From Sipunculus nudus (lineage: Eukaryota > Annelida > Sipuncula > Golfingiida > Sipunculidae), in contig CM049310.1 of the NCBI GenBank assembly GCA_026874595.1, positions 5,024,001-5,088,000 on the forward strand: a stretch of 64,000 bases of DNA, read 5' to 3'. Shown here piece after piece: positions 43,175-56,105 of this stretch (positions are counted from its first letter, which is position 1; each line of letters opens with the position of its first letter). The notes beneath the pieces are model-generated. The model was not told where the DNA came from and searched no databases. It saw nothing but the letters and a program-made list of their open reading frames with translations. The position numbers and the translations under genes are program-made.

Positions 43175-43684
43175 TTAAAGGGGCATAATCGGGAGCAATA
43201 TTATATGCCTATTCTTTTATACTATTATAGTTCAGTTTTGCTTTACGAAAATTACCCTAGCAAAACCATCCCAGCACACAGTACCAGTACCTCAAATACG
43301 GCTGTTTAACACCTTGTTATGGCTCTGCGTGTTGGAAAACACAGTCCACGTGTGTCTGTTTACCATAACAAGGCTGGAGGTCCGATATTGAGCCGCAACA
43401 CGCGGTGTTTCAGTCAGTGGGAACATGTATTACATTTTTTTTTGCCAAGTCAGTCAGGGCATCTCCTGATTGACACGTGTTTTGCTTCCTCGATGCACAC
43501 GGCCCCACGCGCTATGTTTATGTTGACACCTGTGATCGCGCCCGGTCCACTGTTTTTAACACTCATTTACAGGAGTAAGCAGAGTAAGCAAACGGTTTCA
43601 AGGCAATATTTTGGCAGGTACAGATTATTTTAAAGGGAAGAAGCTATTATTCAACATGCTGTATAGGTGATATGGCCCCTTTAA
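43175..43684 (+). mobile_element. TTAA-type MITE, copy 2 (left arm of palindrome)
   Basis: Starts TTAAAGGGGCATAATCGGGA and ends GGCCCCTTTAA, with an interior very close to 2137-2648. It shares its final TTAA with the inverted copy that follows. Non-coding; an open frame of 104 codons inside is accidental. Confidence 0.8.
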
Positions 43685-44163
43685 AGGGGCCCAATCACTT
43701 ATAAGGCCTGTTGAACTAACTAAAAATAGCTTCCTCGCTTTAAAATGAATTGGTATCTGCCAAACTATTGCCTTGAAACCGTTTGCTTACTCCTGTAAAC
43801 AAGAGTTAAAAAGAGTGGACCGGGCGCGATCACAGATGTAAACATAAACACCGCTCGTGTATCGCCGGGCTACAACACGTGTCAATTTAGAGATGCCCTA
43901 TCTAACTTGGCTAAAACAATTGTAATACTTGTTCCTGCTTGCTAAAAAAAAAACGCATGTTGCGGCTTATAATCAGACGGGGTTGTTTTGATAAACAAAC
44001 ACACGTGGACTGTGTTTACCAACACTCAGAGCCATAACAAGGTGCTAAACCGCCGTATGCGAGATACTGAGACTGTGTGCAGGGATGTTTTTGATGGTAA
44101 ACTTTTGTATAAAGCTGAACTGATAGAGTAAGCATAACGATGCTCCTGATTATGTCTCTTTAA
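43681..44163 (-). mobile_element. TTAA-type MITE, copy 3 (right arm of palindrome)
   Basis: Reverse-complement copy of the same MITE, starting (plus strand) TTAAAGGGGCCCAATCACTT and ending CTGATTATGTCTCTTTAA. With copy 2 it makes a roughly 990-bp inverted repeat without spacer. TTAA occurs at the left edge, the centre and the right edge. Confidence 0.8.
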
Positions 44164-44708
44164 TAAATGAATCAGAACAAATCTTTAACATTTTTTGTCC
44201 TTGTGATAAAAGGCCAAAGTCTCCATCTAGTGTTCATTATAAGAACTATATATATAGGCACTATATGTCACTAAGGAAAACCACATTACGCAGTGAATTA
44301 TGTAAATATTTTGCAGAATATCCTGTGAGAAATAATTTTACAAGGAGAAGGCTATGCAATATCTGTACAAAAGTGCTTGTTGCATGGGCGCTATTTGGTG
44401 AGACCCCCACTTTTTCAGCCAGGGAGGAGTTACCATATAATTTCTCTCTCCCCCCCCCCCCCTTTGAAAATTATTTAAAATTAATTTTGTCATTAAAATA
44501 GGCTCATATTTACAAACCGTGAAAATACTAGTTATTAACAAGAATGTATCACCATTGTTGGTATATTTCTCTAATATCAATGTTCTGCAGTCTCTCAGAT
44601 AGCGTTAAAGAAAGATAGAAAAAAATACCAAAATAAAGGATAATATGACATGATTCATCCGTTTCCATGACACTGTGGTAAATAGAAATACAAATAAAGG
44701 TAAATTTT
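44164..44708. other. Intergenic, nothing recognised
   Basis: AT-rich with a C-run near 44448. No gene seen. Confidence 0.5.
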
Positions 44709-44850
44709 GTGGGGGTTTATAGTCTGACATCACCGACCATATCAGTCTCATCCGACTTTACACTGCCTCCTTGGTATTTTTCGGGCTTGATCATTCTTGT
44801 AGCTTTCTCGGCTCCCTAGGGACATTACAGCATACCACCTGGTGGTATCC
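44709..44850 (-). mobile_element. Truncated SINE (3' part)
   Basis: GTGGGGGTTTATAGTCTGA and CATCCGACTTTACACTGCC align with the 3' part of the SINE at 31324-31650 in the same orientation. The tRNA-like head is missing. Confidence 0.6.
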
Positions 44851-46372
44851 AGTCATTAAATGCTCAAATTAAACATATTATTCAGGTTATATAGAATAGA
44901 ATGTTCAGGCCAAGGGTTTTACTCATCACTTATTAGTTGATATAATAATATGCACCCATGCGGTCTTGGCTCACAAGTGCAGGAGTATGAGGTTGGGTTC
45001 TGAAGCGCAGATATATATGTACGTCGTTATCGTACCGTATTAACACGTATACATGGTATAAAAATGTCCAGCATTTTTCATGGGATAAAGATTGATTCCT
45101 CGGGCACTTTTTAAGAAATCAGTTCGCAGAAGGGCGATATTGTTTTTATTTTTTTTATTATAAACTTCCGATGAAAATTTCTTATGATCAGGAGACAACA
45201 TGCATGATATATCTCAACAGATATACTGTTATGCTTAAAGCAGTTTAAAGCACATCATAACAAAACGAAAGCGTGCCGATACTCTATCATCTAGTTGATT
45301 TTGGAAAAATTGCCTAGGAGCCAGTGCTAAAAATTGGCGAAGTTCTACTGAAAATCAATATATGTTTTAAGGGAGGGGTGTTAATATTATATGTGTGCAT
45401 GGTGCCTGCGAGGGAAACCAACCTAACAAATATATATTTTTCAATGGTATTAACAAAGGAAGTCCAGCAGAAACTTCAAATTCTGTAACATATATAATGT
45501 ATATACCCAGCAAACGATTCAAATTCAGTTTTCCATGCACTGTATATATAGTCATAAAGTGGTATGTATGCATATTATACTATCACGACTCAAGATGCAC
45601 AAGAACCTGCAAACTTGGGCCGGCTGTCCAGAGAATGTTTACAAATACGCAAGAGAAAGATTTTACCTTGGAGTCAATATATATACATGTATAACATATA
45701 TTATTTAGTCTCAACAAAACATTTGAATAATAATATAAATATCATGGCTTGAAAGCAATTATAACTTAAAGCATGGAATGGAAATTACCTTTAATAATTT
45801 TCACACAATTGAACCTATGTTTGGTTGAACATGAAAACTAGAAAAAAAACACTGGAATATATTAATAGGTTAATTCAAATGTTAAAAAAAAAGTAATAAT
45901 ATATCTGCGTTTATTACCATTTATTTTCTTTGTGCTTGGATTGAATTATATCAAAATTTAAAAACTGGTGAATAAATAATTATTAAATGACCAAATAACC
46001 ATGATTTTGATCGAATTTCTTGACATTCACTCCGTTATTACAAGTACGTCCATGTATTACTAGTATACTTTTAGTATTTCAAATCTACAGGTTTTTCATT
46101 TAGGTACAACAAAATCATCGATGTCCTGCTAACTCTCTCTTGTTTCTTTACATTTTCTATAGGCATGACTGGACCATACCGGGTCCTGTGTTGCTACAAA
46201 AGCGGAACCATGGAGTTTCAAATACCACAATTTGTGATTTGTTCAGGCTTGCAGAGGACAAGGCGCCCGGTGAATTTAACAGGTCTCGAGATCAATTATC
46301 AATAAAATAACATTGGGCTGAATATCGAGATAAATGCATCTCAAGCCATATATACAGTATGTGATTCACAAG
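44851..46372. other. Intergenic, nothing recognised
   Basis: AT-rich sequence with no supported gene or repeat. Confidence 0.5.
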
Positions 46373-46525
46373 TCAGTACAAACGTACGTTACATTCTCAT
46401 ATCGATGATCTATATTATCAACAACACACTGGTTTTTAACATGTTATAGGTATTATAACAACAGAGTAATTCACACATTTCGCTAAATCAACATTTATGA
46501 TTTTACACGATACTATCAGACCTGT

Positions 46526-46593
<68 letters not shown>

Positions 46594-46721
46594 AGGTCTG
46601 ATAGTATCGTTCTTTCAGCATAGAGTCATTAATTAAGCGCATATTTATTTTCTAGCCCAATTTAAATCATATGAAATTTCTCGTCCTATATAATTATATA
46701 CCATCACATGCAACTTCTGTG
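46373..46721. repeat. Duplicated (TA)n unit, copy 1
   Basis: A left flank (CTCATATCGATGATCTATAT onward), then (TA)n at about 46530-46591, then a right flank (GCCCAATTTAAATCATATGA, CAACTTC). The same order recurs at 47088-47480. In this copy the (TA)n is framed by a perfect inverted repeat: ACGATACTATCAGACCTG on the left and CAGGTCTGATAGTATCGT on the right. Confidence 0.8.
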
Positions 46722-47087
46722 ACGTAGGGGTAAAGAGCATAGGACTCAAAGCCGGGAGATCGTGAGTTCCAATTTCAGCAGAGGCGGTGAGATTTTTCAC
46801 GGTCGGCCTCCACCCAGGGTAAGCCCTCTGCAGGCTAAATGGGAAGGCCGTGCCGAACGAGTGCGCCTTTCGGGGGTATGACCCTGCAATGGGGACGATT
46901 ACGCACCCAGGGTCCGCAGGTGCAGTAGTCACCGGGCCCGGTTGACACCTGAATATAAATTGAGAGGAAGCGTGTAATACTTGTCATTTAGTCAGAAACC
47001 GGAATAGAATTCTGCAGATGTATATATACGTAGTTAAGTTAGCGGTAGCAAAATGGAGGCGGTTACAACCACAAAAAAAATTTAAAA
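46722..47087 (+). mobile_element. tRNA-derived SINE, family 2
   Basis: The head has TGACGTAGGGGTAAAGAGCA (A-box-like) and GTGAGTTCCAATTTC (B-box-like). A conserved core follows (GGGGACGATTACGCACCC, CAGGTGCAGTAGTCACCGGG), and the tail is A-rich. It matches 57783-58173 on the other strand. The well-conserved central part may be one of the SINE central domains described in molluscs; which one cannot be said here. Confidence 0.75.
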
Positions 47088-47236
47088 AAGTCAGAACAAA
47101 CGCTACTTTCTCATATCGATGGACTATATTGTCAACAAAAAACTGGTTTTTAACAAGCTAGGTATAATAATGAAGAGCATTTCACAATTTTTTTCTAAAA
47201 TTCAACATTTTTGATTTTATACGATATAATAAGACC

Positions 47237-47291
<55 letters not shown>

Positions 47292-47382
47292 TACATGTAC
47301 AGTTGTTTCGGTAAAAAGACAATGATTAAGAATTAGGAGTATATTTTTTTTCTTGCCCAATCTGAATTACTTGAATTTCTCG

Positions 47383-47457
<75 letters not shown>

Positions 47458-47480
47458 ACCATCATATGCAACTTCATCAT
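47088..47480. repeat. Duplicated (TA)n unit, copy 2
   Basis: Second copy of the unit at 46373-46721: CTCATATCGATGGACTATAT, ATAAGACCTGAATATA, (TA)n at 47239-47289, GCCCAATCTGAATTAC, a further (AT)n at 47386-47452, then ACCATCATATGCAACTTC. The SINE at 46722-47087 lies between the two copies. Confidence 0.75.
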
Positions 47481-48418
47481 ATTTATTTTAAAAGGTAACC
47501 TTCACATATGCATGTGATAACCATGCCCGGATAAAATCACAAATAATATTTGATCATGTTTTTATTTAAATTATAGGAATTTGTAATTGCTGTATCTGTA
47601 TTATTTTTAAGATTTTATAAGCCACTGCTTGTAGTTTCTTCATAACAAGGACTACTCGAGCGCGAGGAGCGTAACATTTGAGTACAAAAATAGAAATAAT
47701 TAATATAAAAACAAGTGCATGTAAAAGAATGTTTGAAGTTAATTTTGAGAACTATTTAAAACAATGTTTTAATTTATCAACTGGGAAGGTTATGACACAA
47801 TTTCAGGTTGCAAGCAAACATACATTGGCACCCCTACACGATGAAATTATCCTAAAATACTAATATATTGGTGTAATAATACCGGTATTTATATATGGGT
47901 GGATCTGTTGTGATTGTTATGTTGAAGAGCCTTGATATACCGTGCCATCTGTCGGACACATTTTTACTTAACACCTGTGACAGTCGCACATTAAGCTGAA
48001 TACAATGCATCAGCAAGCCTACCGTTTTTGAATAGCACCAGGCATATCTTTAAAACAAATGACATTTCATGTTTATTAATGTGAAACATAAATATAAAGC
48101 GAATGTTTTTTTTGGACAAAATTGTTTTATCGTTATAATGAATATTTTTTATCATAACAACATAATGTGTTTCTTTATTTGAAATAAATCTGTATAATTA
48201 ACATATTGTATTAACATTTATGTATCTGTATAATTAATACTTCCCAACCATTCTCATATCTGTTCTTCTTGAAGTTATATGCTGAATATTCCATGGCTGA
48301 AGTTTTAGTACAACTATCAAGAAATATTAATGTTTTCAATGCTCAACAGGTGGCGCAAACAAACGTACGCATATACCAGTCTACAGATACAAACCAAAAC
48401 GTCCCACAATGCCTGCAG
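47481..48418. other. Intergenic upstream of the taperin-like gene
   Basis: AT-rich; no gene seen. The last 200 bp become more GC-rich toward the start codon. Confidence 0.5.
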
Positions 48419-48426
48419 TGACGTCA
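48419..48426. promoter_or_regulatory. Full CRE palindrome (TGACGTCA)
   Basis: TGACGTCA, the consensus CREB/ATF site, 97 bp before the ATG at 48523. A full palindrome so close to a start suggests a proximal promoter element. Binding is inferred. Confidence 0.5.
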
Positions 48427-48522
48427 CAGGCAAACACGGTTAGGAAGTGTGAACAGGTGTCCTCACGGGTAACGCATCGAAATTCCTGTCGTCTGTGAGA
48501 ACTTGACAGGTACTGTGTCACA

Positions 48523-51162
48523 ATGTCGGTCGAAACCCCCTCGCTTCCCGCCTGGAAGCAGGCCATAATTGATAAACGAAAGAAATATGACGAGGAAGAA
48601 AGCCGGCACATAACCGATCGAGAACGGCTTGAATCCCTGCCGGCTTGGAAACGGGACATACTTGTTAAGAAACAGTCACAGAAAAATACAATGATATTTC
48701 TAGGTAAGGACCAAACACAGAGAAAATCCGATGTCGGAACAAAAGATTATAACGGCTTAAGTGCTAATGCTCATAGAGGGGAACCTCAGGCCACAAGGGT
48801 GAGTACCTATGGAAGAAATAACAGTGCAACAGGCATAGGTGACACCGCCCATATTAACCATAATCATATTGACCAGGACACTGGCTCAAGTCCGGTCATG
48901 CATAGTGGTGCTACACACAAGCAGAAAAACCTGGCACATAATAATGTTGATGGTAAAGCCACCAGTGATGGCACCCATCCAGTCATTGTTGAACCACAAG
49001 TTGATGGGGCAGACAGTGGGTTAATACCAGTCAGAAATAACCCATGGTATGTGAGTGATCAGTATAAACGTAGAAGCAGAGAATCTTCAGGATCTCTCAG
49101 AACAATGAGCACAGGATCGTCCGGTCAGAGATCAAGTGAAACCAGTCGAGGATCATTTGCAGATCCTTTGCAAAGTCCAGTTCAGCAGCCCAGCAATGCA
49201 AATATGCTCCAGGTTGGAGCGAACAGAGATAGAATTCAGTCTGCCGATGACAGTGCATTTGTAGACAATGGGGAAGAGGAAGAAGTGCAATATGGGAGAG
49301 GGTTTGTTAGTAAATTATTACAACGCTTTCGCAATCTGTCATCACGTGAGGAGAGTGCAACTGCACCTGTTATGAGGAGGGCGCACAGTTTAGAAAATGT
49401 ACTTGATGAACCTGATGGTCATTCTCTGCCATCTCGCCCTCTCAGTGATGGAATTATTCTTAATAATGTTGAATCAGTACCGAATTCTGTAACATATAAT
49501 GATGAACCTTTAGTTCCACCAGAACGATTGTCTCGTTCGTCAAGACAAGAAATCAAAACAGAGCCAGCTAGCACAAATCAGAATACTCAAATGAGCATCG
49601 AACAGGAAACTAATAATACACATATTGAAATGAGAGACCGTTCAGATCGCTCACCCAGTCCTGGCAAACGCAGTTCCTACCCTAAGCATTTATATTTTAA
49701 GGGGGTTAAAGAAGGTATGATGGCAGAGGAGCTACCTAGACCAAACACTGTGTCCTCAACAAGGAGTATTTTCGAGGTGGTTTCTCCAACAAGTACAGAT
49801 AGGAGGAAATCTTGGGAAATGGAGTTTGAAGAGTCCAGTGCCACAAAGGTTATGCAGGACATTGCTAAAGAAGTTGAGATAGAGAAAAGGAGAAGTCTTT
49901 CTCCTGTGCAGAAATCGCCAGAACCAATAAAGACTAACAGACAGCCTGCTGATCATCCAGAGAGGCCTAAGTCTGATAGTATTCTAAGTACTACAGATTC
50001 CACTGATGTAGTCAGGAAAAGTTCAAATGTATTCAGGGATAAATCCCCAAGTAGGACTTTCTATTTTGCAAGCACTGCATCACAAAGTAAATCTAGCAAA
50101 CCAGCTCAGAACCATGTTGAAGTCACCAAACCACATACATATGAATCAGTATCAGACAAATCTATGGTCTTTACTTCCCGTACAAATACCCAGGCACCTA
50201 AGCCTGGGCAAACTACATCTTTCAAGTATGATGCCAAGCCACAAAAAAGTGTTGCCCAGTCTACTTCTCAAAGCAGCAATAGAGTGATTGATAACAATTC
50301 AAATATCGAAAAAGTGGATAAGTTTAATGATGAAAATGTCACACCAACAGCCCCACCTCGTTTTAAAAAGAGGAAAGCACCTCCTGCTCCTGTGCCAGCA
50401 ACAGTAGCCCCTACAGCCCCAGTCAAGGTTCACGCTCCAGCCCCTGCACCAACAGTTGTCCCTTCAACAGTTCCTCACAGGATGCCAGCAACAGCAGTTG
50501 CTGAAAGAACACCTGCAGCAGTACCTGTTTTAAGGCAGTCTACCCCAAAACCATCGCCGGTCACTTCTCAACCAGTAAAGGTCATCTCTAAACCGAGTTC
50601 TTCAGTGTCAAAGCCAAATGGTACAGTAAGTAATAAAACACCTGCCCAGAACAGTAACAACCAAAAAGTGACTCCGGTGGTCCTAAAGATGGTTGAGACC
50701 AGAGAGTACCAAGGTTTCACAAGCGGTGAAAACGCCCCAAGACCAAAAGTGGCCAAAACATTAAAAACTAGACAAAATGTGAGAAAACCAGGACAAATCC
50801 AGCGACCTTGCAGATTAAAAAAAGGCCCACCAGGAGATCTGGTAATCCAACCTGCCTCTAATCAGTTGACCAGCAAGGACAAAAATAGTCAGAGACAGTA
50901 CTTAAACCTTATTAAATATCGTGATATAACAAGAGCAAAATTCGAAAATACCATAAAGGCTGTTGATTACTTATCTAGGGAGGATCTGGATGAAATTTAC
51001 GAGGAGGATGTTCCAATGTTAGTCAGTGACCTGGATGAAGTAGCAGATTCTATTCCAGTAACAAACATTGATGATGTTGCTGTGGATGATCGGTCATTTG
51101 ATTTTGTTGGTGGTGGTGTCAAACTCAAAAAGTCTTCACTGTCTAAAGGAAAGAAGAAAAAG
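48523..51162 (+). CDS. Taperin/phostensin-like PP1- and actin-associated protein (5' exon)
   Basis: One 2,640-nt exon, 880 codons. Residues 7-52 carry two copies of a PAWK motif (SLPAWKQAIIDKRKKYDEEE, then RERLESLPAWKRDILVKK). This is the paired arrangement at the N-terminus of phostensin (PPP1R18), with one such motif in taperin (TPRN). The rest is mostly disordered and Ser/Pro-rich. There is a short helix near residue 260 (RGFVSKLLQRFRN), a Pro/Ala tract with SH3-like PPAPVP near 620-665, an acidic patch near 819-845 and a C-terminal Lys cluster (LSKGKKKK). The exon ends at AAAAAG|GTAAGT; the open frame continues only seven codons into the intron, so the true C-terminus is in a later exon not found here. 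Vertebrate relatives bind PP1 through a Lys-rich KISF-type motif and cap or organise actin. ATG context has A at -3. Confidence 0.75.
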
Positions 51163-52557
51163 GTAAGTTCATGGATTGAAGAATAAAAAGATAATCACTT
51201 GCGGTGTTTGAACACAAATTAACAAAAGAATAGTGCATGTTGTAAGTATTCAGCAGAGTAATGGGGATACTGTCGCCAGAAATTAATTAATTTAAAATCA
51301 TTTCTCATAAGATTTGACACTTCACTCTCTGAGGCAGGGCAGAAAATTATCTTTTCCATCCACCTGAAATGGGTCTGGTGACCAAAAAAATTTGCCGGAT
51401 CCCCCAGAATTCCACCTGACCCAGCATGGTTGTTTGTTCAAAGTTGTTACCTTACTTCTCTCGGGCAGAAAACAAAACAATTGGCCCAGAGGAGTGGGAG
51501 TGTGCTACCACTGTATACAAATGTCTTTTCATCATCATCTAGGTTACCAGTGTTATTTCCATATATGGAAATATTCTTTTTACAGAGCAAGTGTTCTAAA
51601 GGTAGGCGTATTCTCTGTAAGGCCTCACACTGGTAAAGTTACAACTGTCAACAGACCTTCGCTTGGAAACCTTCTCTTGTCTTTTCGTCAGAGTAACATG
51701 AATGATAAAAAAATGCCAGAAAAGGGGTTCAGTCAACTTCAGTGCCTGGATGACATTTACTGTTCCCCTGAGAAAACTACCTGCCATTTCCGGGGGTCAG
51801 ACGTTAATTCTACGCTCTGGGAGGTCATAATTTCATATGAGGCTTGATTATGTGTAGTCTTCATGTGCACCAAAATTAAATAGGGCAGTTTAATTGTGAG
51901 TTAAATTCATAATTGGGACCAGTTTGGGGCAGCTGACTGGCAGTCGGGCATGTGACAGCCACCCAGGTGACCTTGCTTTTATAAAAGGTCGGTTGGGACA
52001 CATTCCTAGTATGGTCATTCCACGTCATTCCACACATGGCAGCCTGAAGCAGGCAGACAGAATTCAGCCAGTGGGCACCAGTAAGGTAGCATCTGCAGAG
52101 GAAACATATCCTAAGCCCTAACCAGTGTGCTTTGTCAAATAAATTGTCATATATTCATGACCTTTGTTAGAAATTAAAAATGTTAATATAATAACTGAAT
52201 TATGTAATTAAAACATTTGTGTCAAACTTTATTAAGTATAATTCCACACCTGTGTCCTAGTCATAAGCTTAGTTAAAGCGTCTTTTATATTTACCAAGTA
52301 AAGCCTGCCCATGTCAAACCAGTACATGTGTGTCGGAGACTCTGAACCTTATTTGGTCCCCTTGACTTCTACCTGATATGGTTTCACTGTATGTACAGTG
52401 TCATAATATAAAGTTTTGTGGCATGTATTGTAAATTAAAGTTTTGGATTTTTACTGAAATGTAAACAAGCAATTTCTTTCTCTTTCTGTACAGTACATGA
52501 AAATTAGCCAACCAGGATCTTGACTTGAAAGTGTTCAGCAAAGTTTTGCCAGTTGAG
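51163..52557 (+). other. Start of the taperin-like gene's intron
   Basis: Begins with GTAAGT. Only spurious frames are present; the longest, 151 codons at 51392-51847, has no family signal. No next exon was identified before the transposon cluster. Confidence 0.5.
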
Positions 52558-54769
52558 GTGACAAGCAGGGGCGTAGCAAGGATTGAGGGAGGGGAGGGGG
52601 CCGAAATATCTTGCAAAGGCAATTGATGCACACACACGCATAAAACCTTACAATAATTTGACAGAACATACTCATATTTAATTCCAAATAGAAATATTAG
52701 TTGTACAAGATGAATAAATAAAAAAAACAAGGGACCCATGGGTCACGGCGCTCAGGGGAAGTTCAACTAAAAATTCAACAATCGCAAGATATACTTATTT
52801 CCATTTTTTTATATTAGTATTTGCAAAACGAAGAGAAAATGATCCTGCTATTTGGTGATAATGAATATTTCCTGGATATTTGATTACCAATGTAATACTG
52901 TGACGTGACTGTCATAGAAAAACCAGTATATGTTTTTGAGATACTGTGTTGCATATGAAATATTTACAGATAGGCACAGGAGGACAGACAGGACTGATAA
53001 CCTCATTCACTTTCTGCTGAGGCAGGGAAATAAATATTTAAAGTTTATACTAAACCCTGTTTTTCAGCATGTCCATATTGGCAGGAGAATAACGATATAT
53101 TTAATGAATCACTTTTATCTTATTGAATTTTTCAATTTAAAAATATGATAAATTTGCAATACAATAAAAAATCTGCAATTAAAAGTAAATTTAGAATTAT
53201 CAGCTGCATCATTTTTAGCTCAGCTGACTATAAGTCATCTGAGCTATAGTCGTGGTCCTTTGTCCATCGTCCGGCCGGCCGTCCGTTAACAGGGCACGTT
53301 TTAAAACCGTTGGACCTACGAATCCAAAATTCTGCATACCAATAGATGTCCCCAAAATCTCCTACCATACCAAAAATTGGGTCATTAGGACTTCTTTCCT
53401 TCGAGATATTAAGGAAAAACCTCCTTTTCCATAAAAAAGCCATTGTTACACTTCAAAGCTGCTTAATATCAAAACCACTAATCTGTTTTTGATCGTATTT
53501 AGTATTCATATTTTTCCATAAATATTCTGTGCACATACCAAAAATTAGGTTAGTATTGGGTATTATTTTGAAGTTATGGGCCCAAATATAATGCAATTTC
53601 TTAAAAATCAGGAAAATATTTGCACACTTAACATGAGAATTGCTGAAGCTTGAGCCTTTTTTTCAGGAATACAACTTTATTTATTCAAGATTCAATTGTT
53701 TACCCAAAATTAGATCTGAATTTTGCAAATTTTTCAAGTTATTAGCATAAATAAAAAATCAGTACCTTAAATTTTGTCCAACTTTGGCAATGGCACGTTT
53801 TTTCCCTGTAAGCACTGTTGATTTAATTTTCACAGCATATATACATAAGGATTTAATCTTTTAAAATCTGAAATTTCAAAGGAATTGTTTGAAAAGAGTA
53901 GCTTTTATTCAAATTTTCATACACCATGTCAAGTGTTGTTTACATCTGGCCCACCTAGTAATACAGTCTTCACTTGCATTATGTTACCCACCCCAGGCAG
54001 CTTGCCTTGGCTTAGCTTGGCCACTGCTAGCAGGCTTCCCCTCTGCCCTGCACTCCCACCCCCTAGCTGGTGCATAAACTAGATGAATGTTATAATTTTC
54101 TGTATTTTATTTTATTTTTGGCTGTGTAAATTTTAGATTTTGTATTGTACCACCAGGATTACAATAATTAAAGTGCACATTTAATTGTGTCCACAAAGTG
54201 ATGTATTGCTATGAAAGTGTGGATGTTCATCAGAGTGCTCATTAAAGATTTTAATTTGTTTAACTTATAACTCATGGTTGTATCAGTTGTTACATGATAC
54301 TGGCTAAATAATCAAAATTTATATTGCTGATCCTTTATTTCAGTTCATAAAATTAAACTTTCCCAACTCCAGTTTGCTCTTGGTATAATATATTGGGTGT
54401 TTTGATCCTTGGATTAATTTTAACACATGTATTAGTTTCATAGTTGAGAATACTTTTCTTTTTTCCTGATACCATTTAAAAAAAATAAAAAATATTTAAA
54501 TTTTTCCTGTTAGTGCTGTAGGTTTAATTTTCACAGCATGTACACATTAGCATTACATCTGAAAAATGTAGCATTAAAATCTGAAATTTGAAACTAATTG
54601 ATCAAAAACTGTAGATTTTATTCAAGTTTCCAAGTACCAAGTCTTCATTGTTTACAATAGGTCAGTATAAATGCAGTGTACTGGGCAGTTACATAACACC
54701 TTCAGGTCTGACCTTCTGCCACTGTGAGTGTCTGGGTCAGGCTGGGTCAGGCAGTAATTTCCAGAGCCT

Positions 54770-54770
54770 C

Positions 54771-54809
<39 letters not shown>

Positions 54810-54828
54810 GGCAGTCCAGCTCTCTCTT

Positions 54829-54862
<34 letters not shown>

Positions 54863-54891
54863 TCCCTCTCTCCTCTGCTTTTTCTCTTACT

Positions 54892-54926
<35 letters not shown>
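54770..54926 (+). repeat. (TC)n microsatellite, imperfect
   Basis: About 160 bp of CT/TTTCTC-rich sequence giving Ser/Leu-repeat frames that are not genes. Confidence 0.9.
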
Positions 54927-54930
<4 letters not shown>

Positions 54931-56105
54931 TTATTGCCTCCCTTCCTCCCTCCATCCCATTCTGTTGACAGGTACTATAAACTAGATACATTAGCTATAA
55001 ATGTTGATGCATTTTAGAATTGTGAATCAACTGAAATATTCACAATCACATGTATGTTACACTGTAAATTCATAGTAACATTCGTAAACCTGGATAAAAA
55101 TTATGTAATGAAAAAAAGGAATAAATGCAAATATTGTTAATTTTTTATTGGCTCAGTAGAATGGGGAAAAAATGATTTGCTTTGTTTCTTCATCTTTCTG
55201 CCTGTTTTAAATATTTAATGTTCATGAATAAACTTTTTTTTTAAAAGCACTGAATTAAATTTCATATCCTGTATGTATATGCAAGGGTGTTGTAACTCTC
55301 ACCATCCCCTTCTTCATCCCACTGAGGCTGTGCTCCTTGATACTGTGAACAATAGTTCTATGGCTATAGCATAAAATTTAATAATTAAAAAAAAATATCT
55401 ACAGAGATCATAACACAACACCCCATCAAGTCATTGCACCTATGGAGTGGGGATGTTATGGCAACTGTATACATATCATAAAATTGATAAAAAAGGTTTA
55501 CCAAATAAATTGGATCTCATCAGACAAATGTGTAAACTGTTGAACTGTCAACAGCTTATTAAAAATGTAACCAATGGAAAGGCATGGTCAGATCTCAAAT
55601 ATTATTTGCAACATTTTCTTCAATCATATAAACCAACCATGGCCCAAATTACCTCTTCCTCTCAAACTTTATCTACATTTCATCATATTTTTTTATATTT
55701 TTTAACCTTCTAGGTGGTTCAGTACTGTTGACCATTTGTCCATAGGTACCTATGTACATGCCAGAAATTGTCAATATTGTGTAATATGTTGATGTGAGGG
55801 TCATCAAAATAATGTACCTTGTCAAGACCGATCTTGTCAATATATCATGTCATACAGTCACAAATTCATAAATCCCCTCATCAGCATAGTTAATCATAAC
55901 CTTGTATCTGTCAAATTGAAAGCTTGCAGTTTTCCATACACTATAGATCCTTCGACAAATAGCCTTATCATCATTATACCACTGCGTAGTATACTGTCAT
56001 TGCATTCATATTTGCTAAAATAAATTGTTTTTTTTGACCCCTCCCAAATAAATAAAAAATAAACCACTATATTTTACTCCAAATTAATCCATCAGTCAGA
56101 TTATT

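Noticed and set aside
43319-43633. 104-codon open frame
   Set aside because: Lies wholly inside a non-coding MITE; the corresponding frames in the other two copies are broken.
46436-46642. Open frame made of Tyr-Ile repeats
   Set aside because: Translation of a (TA)n microsatellite.
51392-51847. 151-codon open frame after the taperin-like exon
   Set aside because: No family resemblance, overlapping equally long frames, and a position directly inside an intron.
54648-55017. Two Ser/Leu-rich open frames
   Set aside because: Translation of a (TC)n microsatellite inside a transposon.
55447-55713. 88-codon open frame that looks less repetitive than others
   Set aside because: No recognised domain, located inside a hairpin-ended element, and no supporting second copy seen in the window.
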